25,531 nucleotides of DNA from Rhizophagus sp. LPA8_4_AMF (lineage: Eukaryota; Glomeromycota; Glomeromycetes; Glomerales; Glomeraceae). A program made the position numbers and the translations under genes. The notes beneath the pieces are model-generated. The model ran no database searches. It had not been told where the DNA came from and worked only from the letters and a program-made list of their open reading frames with translations. Where the stretch lies: assembly GCA_021464525.1 (NCBI GenBank), contig JADRCO010000849.1, positions 1-25,531 of the forward strand, written 5' to 3'. This document shows positions 1-8,798 of the stretch, piece after piece; the stretch's first letter is position 1, and the number at the start of each line of letters is the position of its first letter.

Positions 1-240
1 ACAGAAAGTAATTTCACTAATAAAAAGCAATTAGATGATTTAATAAATAGTTATAGAGCAAAAGGAGTAATTAAGAAGTTTGTCTATAGTTTTCATGAAG
101 ATGATGATAGTAAAGCAACAACAATAGGGGTAGTTAAAGGTCTAGTAACTGGCATTTTAAATGTATTTATAGGTATATTCTGTATTGTTTTTATTATTGT
201 GTTTCATTTATGTAACAATATAGTCAATAAAGTATTTTAA
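1..240 (+). CDS. F-box/LRR-like protein, 3' end only (C-terminal 79 residues)
   Basis: The open frame runs from the first base to a TAA at 238-240, so the gene starts outside the window. Its first 27 residues (TESNF...LDDLINSYRAKGVIKKF) match the C-terminal end of the intact F-box protein at 2775-4271 (TESNF...LNNLINKYKTKGVIKKF), which places it in the same family. The tail differs. After an acidic stretch (HEDDDS) comes a continuous hydrophobic segment at residues 47-71 (GLVTGILNVFIGIFCIVFII and on) that looks like one transmembrane helix, followed by a short polar end. The other copies end in charged, Lys-rich tails. Family membership is well supported; membrane anchoring is inferred from hydrophobicity alone. 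Confidence 0.8.
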   Translation, partial: TESNFTNKKQLDDLINSYRAKGVIKKFVYSFHEDDDSKATTIGVVKGLVTGILNVFIGIFCIVFIIVFHLCNNIVNKVF

Positions 241-302
241 GAATACTTGTAACTAATTGTGAAAATAACAAACTTTAGCTCCTTTCCTTCTTAATTTTTT
301 GA

Positions 303-570
303 ATTAAAATTATAGTTGGGTGCCGAAACTCTTCATATGCCGAAACTTATTGACCATATACTGAAAATAGTTCAGCTTTTAGTTTATATAGTTGCCAAAT
401 CTGAAAACCTAAACCCATTGCTAATATCCTAAGCCATTTCCAAAATCCTAATTTTACTGAAAATTTAACCTAAATCTAGATTTAGTAATGGTCTAATAGT
501 TTGGGATATCGGCAATAGTTTCGGCAATTGCATATGTCGAAATGTTTCGGCACCCAACTATAATTAAAAT
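303..570. mobile_element. MITE-like element with 8-bp target duplication
   Basis: The element spans 311-562 (252 bp). It begins TATAGTTGGGTGCCGAAAC and ends with the exact reverse complement, and is flanked on both sides by ATTAAAAT (303-310 and 563-570). Sub-terminal copies of CCGAAAC and CATATG follow inside each end. There is no coding capacity. Perfect 19-bp ends and an 8-bp direct flank fit a non-autonomous DNA transposon, and the 8-bp duplication favours the hAT group. The exact boundary is slightly ambiguous because the inverted match extends a few A/T bases into the flanks. Confidence 0.8.
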
Positions 571-1254
571 AGTAGATATTAAATAAAATAACAATGAACT
601 AAGAAAGATCTCAACAATAAGAACAATAAGGACTCTGAAATATATATATAGGAATAGGTACACAGATACATCTTCATCATAGTGGAAGGAATAAAGTTTT
701 AATTTACGTACAATTTAAGTTTTTTTATCTATAGTTAAGTCATCAGATCGCATTTCTTTTATACGTGTAAAAATTAGTAAGCCTAAATTTGGCTAATTCT
801 ATATACTATATTTATGTGCTTATTTAGCCAACTGCATTGTAATATTTTAGCATTAATTAAAGGGAATTTTCTAAGGGTTTAAAGTGATATTTGACTATTT
901 TGAAAAATTATGGAAAAAGTGATAAAATAAGATAAATATTATTTTACTACACTTGTATTTGCTTTTATAAACAATAAAAGCTAATAATAAAATTAATAAA
1001 ATAAATCATGTATGTGAATTTAATGTTTGGAATTTTATTTGTTACTTATAAAAAAAGTCTCTGACTGACTCCTATATATATAATTCTGGGAAATGTACAA
1101 TAGTTCTGTACCAAATTTGTCATAACTTGTCCATTAAAAAGTAAAGAGCATCAACATTGTTAAATTTCAATAATTATTAAAAAACAGTAATATTTATATC
1201 AAAATAATCATATATTCAGTAAATCAGTAAATATTATTTTGAATTATTACAGAG
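571..1254. other. AT-rich spacer, no gene seen
   Basis: This stretch is AT-rich with stops in all frames. I see no coding remnant, no convincing inverted repeat and no match to the other F-box spacers. It separates the MITE from the duplicated spacer block that begins near 1255. Confidence 0.5.
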
Positions 1255-1311
1255 TAAATTTTTATTATAAATCATTTCTATAGATAAGAGATTATGAATT
1301 GAAATATTATA

Positions 1312-1353
1312 AAATTGAAAGATGTAATTAAGAAATTGAAAGATGTAATTAAG
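1312..1353 (+). repeat. 21-bp tandem duplication
   Basis: The unit AAATTGAAAGATGTAATTAAG occurs twice head to tail at 1312-1332 and 1333-1353. The equivalent site in spacer 2 (about 4770-4800) has only one related copy plus a short GGCGTAA doublet, so this is a local duplication. Confidence 0.85.
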
Positions 1354-1518
1354 TATAGAAATACAAATAACAAATATTATAAATTAGAATTTTCCAAATG
1401 AATTTCAAGCTTGGACTCAAATCAGAAAAAGTCAATTTGAGTAAAAAAAGTTTTTTTTTTTTATTTTATATTTAAGTAAAAATTTACGTTTAGGTATCCG
1501 GAATTAAAGAATTATGCA

Positions 1519-1839
1519 ATGGTTTATCAATTATTCATTAAGTATTTGCGACTAGCAATACATTTATTGAGAAAACTACAGGTCCCCATTCGGATAATCG
1601 TCATCTGTATTATTGAACCGACGACTAGGGATGCTAACAACTATGGTAATGGTATGTGTAGAATAGTTAAAGAATCTATCAATCTAAATGAAAATGATAT
1701 TGTTAAATTAATCAATAATAATAATATAACACCTTTCCTTGCTAAAAATTTTACTTGGACTGATGATGGAACTTGGAAGTGTAATATAGGCCAGGAATTA
1801 CGGTGGTTTTCTGTTAAAGCTATTTTTTTTAAAAAATAA
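1519..1839 (+). pseudogene. Unrecognised 106-codon ORF, probable gene remnant in the duplicated spacer
   Basis: The frame from the ATG at 1519 is open to TAA at 1837. I do not recognise the protein. The second half has normal protein character (ESINLNENDIVKLI, then FTWTDDGTWKCNIGQELRW), with two Trp and one Cys in a compact pattern. The first half is basic and hydrophobic and may not be translated. The homologous stretch in the next spacer (about 4925-5075) still aligns base by base (TTTTACCCAGACTGGTGGA, GGCCAGAATTAC) but is full of stops and lacks about 165 bp. It was therefore probably once a coding end carried along with the F-box unit. A short functional gene cannot be excluded. Confidence 0.35.
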
Positions 1840-2063
1840 ATTGCAGAAAGTTTTCAGTTTACAATTTTTGATGCTTAACATAAGACACCATTTTTTCTTT
1901 AACAAAATCACAAACCAACCCTGTTATACAGTTGAACTAAAATCAAACTAAACCAATTCGTTTAGGATCTTTAAAAATAATTTGATAATTAGAAAGTATA
2001 CATTCTATATTATAATGAATCATGCCTATAAATAAGAATGAAAGTGGAATGTGATTAAATAAT

Positions 2064-2092
2064 TTTTCATCATTATTACTCTATAAAATATC
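2064..2092 (+). promoter_or_regulatory. Conserved TATA block upstream of F-box gene 1
   Basis: The sequence TCATCATTATTACTCTATAAAATATC matches blocks at 5552-5580, 9232-9258 and 12455-12480. All share (C)ATTATTATnACTnTATAAA. It lies about 690 bp upstream of the ATG at 2775. A TATA box is a plausible role, but it would imply a long leader or an intron in the 5' UTR. Confidence 0.4.
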
Positions 2093-2449
2093 AATGAAAA
2101 AATTGTTAAAATCAACGCAACCATGCTATATACTAAAACTATTGTCCTCCTTCATACTCACTTTGTTTTGTGACATTTGTAAGAGATTATCCTTTTATAT
2201 CGAAATTTCCAAATAGATAAAACTTACTCTTTCTAATATTCAATATACTGTACATAAGTGAGAGTTAAATAAAACTTAATGACCGATCAGGATTAAACTC
2301 AATATTCATTTGTGATATTTTGCGAGTTGTATAGACATACTACAATACGATACCGTTCAATGAGTTTTAATAATGGAAAAATTCGTATATCATATTACTA
2401 CAACCTAATCCTATATGCAGATCATCATACATGACATCATTGATATCTT

Positions 2450-2639
2450 AATTCCGTTAGTGGATGAAAAACAAGAAAAACCGGATGATCCATTCCTTAT
2501 TGTCGATCATCCGGAGTCGGCCTAGACGTAAATCATCAATGAAATTCCTGGTTGTCGATCAACCGGACCCGATTTAATCGCCAAAATATCAAAGGAATGG
2601 ATCTACGGTTTTTATTCGGGTCGAAGCACTAAATTCCGT
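2450..2639. mobile_element. hAT-type MITE with 8-bp target duplication, just upstream of F-box gene 1
   Basis: The element spans 2458-2631 (174 bp). It starts TAGTGGATG and ends CGAAGCACTA, and is flanked by AATTCCGT at 2450-2457 and 2632-2639. The arms are imperfect inverted repeats about 40 bp deep: AAAAACCGGATGATCCATTC on the left matches AAAAACCGTAGATCCATTCC read from the right. Inside is a direct pair TTGTCGATCA(T/A)CCGGA. TAGTG ends plus an 8-bp duplication fit the hAT superfamily. It sits 136 bp upstream of the start codon at 2775. The same right-end sequence recurs at 23355-23370. Confidence 0.8.
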
Positions 2640-2649
2640 AATAATGCAG

Positions 2650-2712
2650 ATCTGGTGTACGTAAGTAAAACTATTAAACAACTCCTTGTACAACATGCCA
2701 CGAACAAAATAC
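2650..2712 (+). promoter_or_regulatory. Conserved proximal block upstream of F-box gene 1
   Basis: ATCTGGTGTACGTAAG, then CTTGTACAACATGCCACGAA, then AAAAT. Related strings precede gene 2 (GTCTGGCGTACATAA and TTGTGCAACAAGTCACAAAT, 5891-5950) and gene 3 (CTTGTACAACATGACACCAA, 9659-9678). The TGTACAACA core lies 75-100 bp before each ATG and survives in otherwise diverged flanks. Confidence 0.4.
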
Positions 2713-2774
2713 TTATAGTTTTTTTGTTTTATTTCTAAAACCAAAAATTTTTTAAATAATAAAGATAAAAAAAT

Positions 2775-4271
2775 ATGTCAATATTATATAGAGATATTTT
2801 ATATCTGATATTTGAAGAATTACAACATGATAAAAAGTCTCTTGCTTCATGCCTTAGAGTTAATAAGACTTGGTGTGAAATAGTTATTCCAATTTTATGG
2901 AGAAATCCTTGGGAATACATAACTTATGCACATGGAAAGGAATTGCTATTAAACGTAATTATTTCACATTTATCAGATGAAAAAATAACTAACTCAAATC
3001 AACACTTTAGTTTTATTACAAACTCAAATAGGAGACCATTATTTAATTATATTAGTTTTTGTAGACATTTAAATTTAGAAATAATCGAAGATATGGTTCG
3101 TGTCCATATCAAAAATAAAGAAGTCAGAAATGATATACTCAAACTTTTTATTAATAAAAATGCAAAATATACACACCTTTATATGCCCAGCTATCATGAC
3201 TATCATCTTATTCCTGAAGTTGAACGTTGTTTTTCAGAAATTAAATTCCTTAAATGTAATGGTGGAGTAAATGATAATAATTTATCTATATTAACAAAAG
3301 TGTGTAAATCAATTAAAGAATTACAAATTTATCTTCACAAGTCTGTTAACAATTATGGAATTTCAAAGTTAATTGAAAACCAAGAAAGTCTATTTAGTAT
3401 TAAATTTGTCTGTCGGCATTCTTTCGATGATAACTTGTTTTGTAAAATTCTTGAAAATTCATTGATCAAACATACAAATACTATACAATATTTTTATATA
3501 TGTGGAAAACTTGAAACACAAATTCTTTCATCTTTTGTAAATTTAAAAACATTGGTATTAAACGGTGGTTGGTTCGATGACTACAGTTATTTAGAAAACG
3601 CATCTTTACCTTTCCTGCAAACTTTAGACGTTAATAATATTAATACTAAGAGTTTAACAAGTTTAATTAAAAATTCCGGTGAGAAACTTACTGAAATAAG
3701 GATTTATAATAATAATGGTGGATTTCTTGAGGTGATTAATAATAATATAATTATTCGGACCATTTATCAACATTGTCCAAATCTTACAAGTCTTAAATTA
3801 TTCTATAAAGAAGTTAATGTTATAGAATTAGAGAAATTATTGATTAAGTGTCAATATTTAAATAATTTGGAATTATTTTTTGATTGGAATTTTCCGCAAG
3901 TTAATTTTATAGATTGGGATAGATTGTTCAACATTTTGGTTACATCATCACCACCTAATTTAATCAAATTTACGTTTAATTATCCTTTTTATAAACCTAA
4001 ATTAGAATCCTTAAAATTATTTTTTGATAATTGGAAAGATAGATATCCTATGTCATTAATAATTTTTACAGAAAGTAATTTTGCTCATGAAGAAAAATTA
4101 AATAATTTAATAAATAAATATAAAACAAAAGGAGTAATTAAAAAGTTTGGGAATAATTTTTATAATCATGATGATTCAATGGAAAGTAAAGCAAAGTCAA
4201 AAAGGGTAGTTGAAGATCTTAAGACTAAAGCAGCTGGCATTTTTGATGGATTTAAAAAGATATTTAATTAA
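2775..4271 (+). CDS. F-box/leucine-rich-repeat-like protein, copy 1 (498 aa)
   Basis: Single-exon gene with ATG at 2775 in an A-rich leader. The F-box lies at about residues 5-46 (YRDILYLIFEELQHDKKSLA ... NKTWCEIVIPILWRNPW), which in this family should bind the Skp1 adaptor of an SCF ubiquitin ligase. The rest contains irregular leucine-rich segments (LKCNGGVNDNNLSILTKVCK, LKTLVLNGGW, LPFLQTLDVNN, CPNLTSLKLF, CQYLNNLELF), the usual substrate-recognition part of such receptors. The conserved end motif GVIKKF is near residue 453. The tail is Lys-rich and amphipathic (AAGIFDGFKKIFN). Copies at 6008 and 9762 are close paralogues. The fold and F-box assignment are secure; the target is unknown. 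The upstream MITE ends 143 bp before the start. Confidence 0.92.
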   Translation: MSILYRDILYLIFEELQHDKKSLASCLRVNKTWCEIVIPILWRNPWEYITYAHGKELLLNVIISHLSDEKITNSNQHFSFITNSNRRPLFNYISFCRHLNLEIIEDMVRVHIKNKEVRNDILKLFINKNAKYTHLYMPSYHDYHLIPEVERCFSEIKFLKCNGGVNDNNLSILTKVCKSIKELQIYLHKSVNNYGISKLIENQESLFSIKFVCRHSFDDNLFCKILENSLIKHTNTIQYFYICGKLETQILSSFVNLKTLVLNGGWFDDYSYLENASLPFLQTLDVNNINTKSLTSLIKNSGEKLTEIRIYNNNGGFLEVINNNIIIRTIYQHCPNLTSLKLFYKEVNVIELEKLLIKCQYLNNLELFFDWNFPQVNFIDWDRLFNILVTSSPPNLIKFTFNYPFYKPKLESLKLFFDNWKDRYPMSLIIFTESNFAHEEKLNNLINKYKTKGVIKKFGNNFYNHDDSMESKAKSKRVVEDLKTKAAGIFDGFKKIFN

Positions 4272-4393
4272 TTAAATTCTTATATTCTTCGTTTTTTTTT
4301 TTTATTTTTTTTGTATTTATTTTTTATGTATTGATAAGACATATAATATTGTAACAATCATTATATATACTGTAAAATTACTTTATAATATTT

Positions 4394-4399
4394 AATAAA
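4394..4399 (+). terminator. Possible polyadenylation signal of F-box gene 1
   Basis: AATAAA lies 123 bp after the stop, in a 3' flank (about 4262-4430) that matches the flank of gene 3 (about 11468-11640). The equivalent AATAAA there is at 11608-11613. Conservation of the flank makes use as a poly(A) signal plausible, but the motif is common in such AT-rich DNA. Confidence 0.35.
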
Positions 4400-4430
4400 A
4401 TAAAAACTTGGGATTTTTTATTAATATCCT

Positions 4431-4709
4431 CTTAGCTACAAAATTAAGAAGAAAATACAAACAGGTGTAAGATTTCAATAATTACTAGGGAACGCAAACC
4501 GTTCAGGTCCGAAGCATAATCAATTTGTTTACATCACGTAACATTACATGAAAACGTAAACTAAATACAAAATCTAATTGATTGATAAGAAGGCAGGACA
4601 GAACGACATTGCATCTGAAATGTCATAGGAGTAAACGGTCCTAAGCTACGCTTTGGACAATTAAAAAAATCATATAAGAATATAGATATTTATTTTGATT
4701 GGATTTCCA
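4431..4709. other. Spacer segment unique to unit 2, less AT-rich
   Basis: No gene seen. The segment at about 4480-4660 is richer in G+C than its surroundings and is not shared with spacer 1. It carries a related pair, CAGGTCCGAAGC at the left and CGGTCCTAAGC at the right, but the ends are not clean inverted repeats. It may be an old insertion. Confidence 0.35.
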
Positions 4710-5302
4710 TACTATTACAAACCATTTCTATTTCTATAGAGAAGAGATATAAATGGAATATTATAAAGTTGTTGTAAGGCGTAAAAGGCGTAATTAAGTA
4801 TAGAAATTCAAATAATATATATCTGAATTTTCCAAATGAATTGCAAGCTTGGACTGAATAAAAGAAGTTTTTTTTTTATTAAATTTTAAATAAAAATTTA
4901 GGTTTAGAAAAAAATTCAAGTTAAAGAATCTAAATGAAAACACTTTTATTAAATTGATCAAGAATGTCTTTCTTATTAGTGTATGCCAAAAGCTGTACAT
5001 AATTTTACCCAGACTGGTGGATAGAAATATAGTGCAGGCCAGAATTACAGTGTTATCTGTTAAAACTCTGATATTTTAACAAAGCCGCAAAAAAGTTTTT
5101 GGTAAACAATTTTTGATGCTTAAGTCATAACACAAGTCAACATTTTCTTCAACAAAATTACAAACCAACCTCGCTATACAACTGAGCTAAAGTCAACCCA
5201 AAGATATCCTGGATAGAAGCGTGAAACACTGCCTACACCGATGACAGAATTAAACATTAAAGTTCGGCTTGGATCTTTAAACCCTATAAAAAAATTTATT
5301 CG

Positions 5303-5463
5303 TTATTTCTGTAAAACCTCCATAAAACTGAGCCTTTCACGGATTCATTCACGGAAAGTGTAAATAATTCGATAAATTCCGTGATATAATGTTATTAATT
5401 CCAGCTTTTTACGAAAAAAGATGGAATATAAAAAACGGATTGACTTTTTTTACAGGGAAATAA
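5303..5463. mobile_element. Probable small inverted-repeat element inserted in spacer 2
   Basis: Spacers 1 and 3' of the array read GGATCTTTAAA followed within about 10 bp by GATAATTAGAAA. Copy 2 has about 180 extra bases between these anchors. The extra DNA begins TTATTTCTGTAAAA and ends TTTTTTTACAGGGAAATAA, which is inverted apart from two inserted C/G bases. It contains internal CACGGAA/TTCCGTG arms (about 5350-5390). The comparison with empty sites supports insertion. I could not fix a target duplication. Confidence 0.6.
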
Positions 5464-5551
5464 TATGCGATAATTGGAAAGTATATATTCTATGTTATAA
5501 CAAATCATGCCTATAGATAAGCCTGATAAGGAGTAGTTGATTAATTCTTTT

Positions 5552-5580
5552 TCGCCATTATTATTACTCTATAAAATATC
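5552..5580 (+). promoter_or_regulatory. Conserved TATA block upstream of F-box gene 2
   Basis: CGCCATTATTATTACTCTAT followed by AAAATATC, 430-455 bp before the ATG at 6008. Same block as at 2064-2092, 9232-9258 and 12455-12480. Confidence 0.4.
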
Positions 5581-5890
5581 GGGGGAAATTACGCCAACAT
5601 GATGCTAAAATATTGAGTCCCTTTACATGTAGATTATCAAATTGAACATCATGATAATGATAAAACTTACTCTGTTTATATATTTGATATGTGAGAATTA
5701 ATTAACTTAATTAATGATCAGAATTAACAGAATATGATATAAAAAATTTTACTCGCTTTTCAGAGAACATTCTAAAATATCTGGCACGTCAATCATTATA
5801 AGTTTAAATATGAACCTATTACGTGAATCATCATACGTCAGGTACATTACGATAATGTTGCATCATTGTGTGACTAAATATCTATAATTA

Positions 5891-5955
5891 GGTCTGGCGT
5901 ACATAAAAAAAAAATTTGACCAACCATTTTGTGCAACAAGTCACAAATAAAATTT
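5891..5955 (+). promoter_or_regulatory. Conserved proximal block upstream of F-box gene 2
   Basis: GTCTGGCGTACATAA and TTGTGCAACAAGTCACAAAT correspond to the 2650-2712 block of gene 1. An A-rich leader then runs to the ATG at 6008. Confidence 0.35.
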
Positions 5956-6007
5956 CTGCAACTCTGACACAAAAAAGTTTTTTTTAATAATGAAATAATA
6001 AAAAAAA

Positions 6008-7450
6008 ATGTCGATATTATATAGAGATATTCTTTATCCGATATTTGAAGAATTACAGCATGACAAAAAGTCTCTTGCTTCATGTCTTAGAATTAATAAA
6101 ACTTGGTGTGAAATAGTTATTCCAATTTTGTGGAGAAATCCTTGGGAACGTTTAACTCTTGAGAAGGAGAAATTACTATTAAACGTAATCATTTCATATT
6201 TATCGGATGAAGCAAGAATTAACTTAAATCAACATCATAGTTTTTTTACAAATTCATATAAGAGACCTTTGTTTAATTATATTAGTTTTTGTAGACATTT
6301 AAATTTAGAAGTAATCGAATATGTGATGAATGCCTATATTCAATATGAAGAGTTTAGAAATGATATACTCAGACTTTTTATTAATGAAAATGCAGAATAT
6401 ACACATCTTTATTTATCCAACTATCGTGACTATCACCTTATTCCTGGAGCTGAACAGTGTTTTTCAGAAATTAAATTCCTTAGATGTTATGGTAAAGTAA
6501 AAGATAATACTTTATCAATGTTAACGAGAACATGCAAATCTATTGAAGAATTGAAATTTTTTACTTATGGGAATGATTACAATTATGGAATTTCTAAGTT
6601 AATTGAGAACCAAAAAAAATTATTTAGTATTAGTTTTCTAAATGATTTTTATTATGGCAAACCGTCTCGTAAAATTATTGAAAATTCATTGATCAAACAT
6701 GCGGATACTATACAACATTTTAGGATATGTGAACAACCTGAAACGAAAGTTCTTGCATCTTTCGTAAATTTGAAAATTCTGGAATTGAGTGGTAATCACT
6801 ATGCTGAATTGACATGGGAGAATATAAAGGATTTAACTTTACCTTCCTTATATACATTAATTGCTAGAAGCATACCAACTAATTGTTTGATAAATTTAAT
6901 TGAAAGTTCCGGCAGAAAACTTATAAAAATTTATTATCGTCATTACAATAATGATATGATTGATAATAAAGGATTTATTCAGGCTATATATCAAAATTGT
7001 CCAAACCTTATGTATCTTGAATTTTTATATAAGAATGAGAATAATATAGATTTTGAAAAATTATTAATTAATTGTCAATATTTAAAAAGATTAGATTTTT
7101 ATGTTTATCATAGAGATACTTTTTCTTGGGATAATTTATTCAGCATTTTAGCTAAATCATCACCACCTAGTTTGTTTGAATTTGTTTTCAAACATACTAA
7201 TGACAAACCTAAATTGGAATCTTTAAGATTGTTTTTTGATAATTGGGATGGTAGACATCCCATTTCATTAAAATTTAAACAAATATTTTATTACTATGAT
7301 GAAAGCGGACGTTGTGAATTAATTGATTTAATTGAAAGATATAAAAAAAAAGGAGTAGTTAAAAAGTTTATCCATTATTATTATGATGAAGACTCAAATT
7401 TATTAGAAATTTATAAAGAAACATCGTTAAGAATTCTGAGTCAAAAGTAG
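6008..7450 (+). CDS. F-box/leucine-rich-repeat-like protein, copy 2 (480 aa)
   Basis: Single exon; the start ATG follows a run of A in the same context as the other copies. The F-box at residues 5-46 is almost identical to copy 1 (LRINKTWCEIVIPILWRNPW). The middle keeps the leucine-rich segments (LSMLTRTCKSIEELKFF, FVNLKILELSGN, LPSLYTLIARSI, CPNLMYLEFLY, CQYLKRLDFY). GVVKKF begins near residue 449, followed by HYYYDEDSNLLEIYK as in copy 3. The C-terminus is the shortest of the array (ETSLRILSQK) and lacks the amphipathic tail of copies 1 and 3, so it may be a slightly truncated form. Expected role as in copy 1: an SCF substrate receptor with unknown target. Confidence 0.92.
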   Translation: MSILYRDILYPIFEELQHDKKSLASCLRINKTWCEIVIPILWRNPWERLTLEKEKLLLNVIISYLSDEARINLNQHHSFFTNSYKRPLFNYISFCRHLNLEVIEYVMNAYIQYEEFRNDILRLFINENAEYTHLYLSNYRDYHLIPGAEQCFSEIKFLRCYGKVKDNTLSMLTRTCKSIEELKFFTYGNDYNYGISKLIENQKKLFSISFLNDFYYGKPSRKIIENSLIKHADTIQHFRICEQPETKVLASFVNLKILELSGNHYAELTWENIKDLTLPSLYTLIARSIPTNCLINLIESSGRKLIKIYYRHYNNDMIDNKGFIQAIYQNCPNLMYLEFLYKNENNIDFEKLLINCQYLKRLDFYVYHRDTFSWDNLFSILAKSSPPSLFEFVFKHTNDKPKLESLRLFFDNWDGRHPISLKFKQIFYYYDESGRCELIDLIERYKKKGVVKKFIHYYYDEDSNLLEIYKETSLRILSQK

Positions 7451-7759
7451 ATTGATTTAAAAAGTTATTTTATTAATTGATCATTTTATTTAATTTTTTA
7501 ATTTTTTTTTTCTTACTATCAAACTTTTTATCTCAATTACTCACCTCCCTAATTACGTACAAAATAAATGTCATCACGAGCCTTCTCACTTTTTTTGCTT
7601 TTTGTAGTGCCATTTCAACTTAAAATGACTTTTTTAAGGTAATTTTTTTTTTGTTGTTGCATTATTTTTGTTATTTTGCTGTTTTAATGTTTTATTTTTC
7701 TTTTGCTAACTTTATTCTTTTCTTTAGATAACGAGATGACTTCTTTTATTTGGGCATAG

Positions 7760-7884
7760 CCCTGCGATGGGGGTGTAGTTTACACAAACAAATTCATGTA
7801 AATTTTCATAAGAAATTTACAAAAGCTTACACAAGCTTACGCATATTTACACAAATTTACGTAAGTTTACGCCCCTTCGCAGGG
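7760..7884. mobile_element. Small MITE-like element with TTTAC-rich core
   Basis: The left end CCCTGCGATGGGGGTGTAG and the right end CGTAAGTTTACGCCCCTTCG, followed by CAGGG, are inverted copies. Read inward, both start CCCTGCGA.GGGG. The 125-bp element has a core of iterated TTTACACAA, CTTACACAAG and TTTACG motifs on both strands. TA occurs next to both ends (CATAG / GGGTA), but a longer target duplication is not visible. Confidence 0.6.
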
Positions 7885-7889
7885 TACTC

Positions 7890-8290
7890 CTGATGAGGTA
7901 AGTCTTTCTTTTTTTGTTTTCTATTATTTATTATTTTTTTTTTTTGCTTTGAAATGATAGTAACTACTCAGTTTTTCCTTTTCTTATTTTTTATGTGTGA
8001 TGGTGGCGGCTCATTATTTTTCCTTAATTATTTTTCACTCTTTAGCATTATTTTTATTCTTTTTGTTTTCTTTTTCTTCCTCCATTATGTTTTTCACTTC
8101 CATTTCGCTCTCTATCATCCTTTTCATTTCCTTTCATTCTCATCATCTTTATTAGCTTCCTTTCGCCCCTACCATCCTATCATCCTTTTTTTTTTTTTTA
8201 CTTCTTTTCGTCCATATCATCTTTATTGCTGTTGTTTTCTTTTTATTGGCATATTTACACCTTTTTTAGCGTTGTAGTTCTTTTTTTTTA
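7890..8290 (+). other. Pyrimidine-rich tract
   Basis: The + strand here is dominated by T and C, with runs of T interrupted by CTTCC, CATCC and CACTTCC and very few purines. The reverse strand is correspondingly purine-rich. The bias is much stronger than the general AT richness of the window. No gene or leader it would belong to is visible. Confidence 0.6.
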
Positions 8291-8798
8291 TCAGTATTTT
8301 ACTTTTTTATGTAATTGTAATTAGTCATGTAAAAATTTTGATTTCGAATGGGAATAAATTTGTCGCTCTTGTTTTTTTCTAAAAAATAATAAAATAATTT
8401 TTAAAAGCACTTTTAAAGTGTATAAATTTATAATTTTTATTATATTTAACAAATAAAATTTTTACCATGTAAATTATTTTTATCTAGAGTAAAATTCTTT
8501 TGTGAAAAAATTTTCAAATTAACAATAAAATATTAGTCAATTATAATTTAACTTAGGGGTTAGGTAAGTCTCGCCATGGGTGAGGAGTAAATTCACTCTT
8601 AAACGTATTATTTTTTTTTTTTTTGTATTTAATAAACATACTATAACGGTAAATATTTTTTTTTAAAGATAACTTGTTACTATATACAGTAAATCAAAAT
8701 TGCATAAATTATTTTATACAATATATACAATAAAAACCTCAAACTTATTGTATAGGTCTTTAGGTAATACTCGATTGAGGTCATTTGACAGTTTCAGT

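Larger units (their letters stand above)
1255..2120 (+). repeat. Duplicated F-box spacer, copy 1
   Basis: Long stretches match the spacer at about 4710-5600 in the same order. Shared parts include AATTAAGTATAGAAAT, TTTTCCAAATGAATT.CAAGCTTGGACT, CAATTTTTGATGCTTAA, ACAAACCAACC, GGATCTTTAAA and TCATGCCTATA.ATAAG. Shorter parts recur at about 12340-12500. The duplicated unit is therefore spacer plus gene, not the coding region alone. Confidence 0.75.
4710..5600 (+). repeat. Duplicated F-box spacer, copy 2
   Basis: Homologous to 1255-2120 over most of its length, in the same order and orientation, up to and including the TATA block. Compared with copy 1 it lacks about 165 bp (the 5' half of the 1519-1839 ORF) and has gained about 160 bp with inverted ends (5303-5463). 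The ORF counterpart here is broken by several stops. Confidence 0.75.

Noticed and set aside
4480..4670. Inverted-repeat transposon in the less AT-rich part of spacer 2
   Set aside because: The candidate ends do not pair beyond a few bases and the clearest match is a short direct repeat.
7954..8277. 107-codon + frame rich in Phe, Leu and Ser
   Set aside because: It is a translation of the pyrimidine-rich tract, with low complexity and no domain character.
8545..8600. tRNA-like fold around CTCGCCATGGGTGAG
   Set aside because: Only one short stem can be drawn; there is no T-arm or acceptor pairing.
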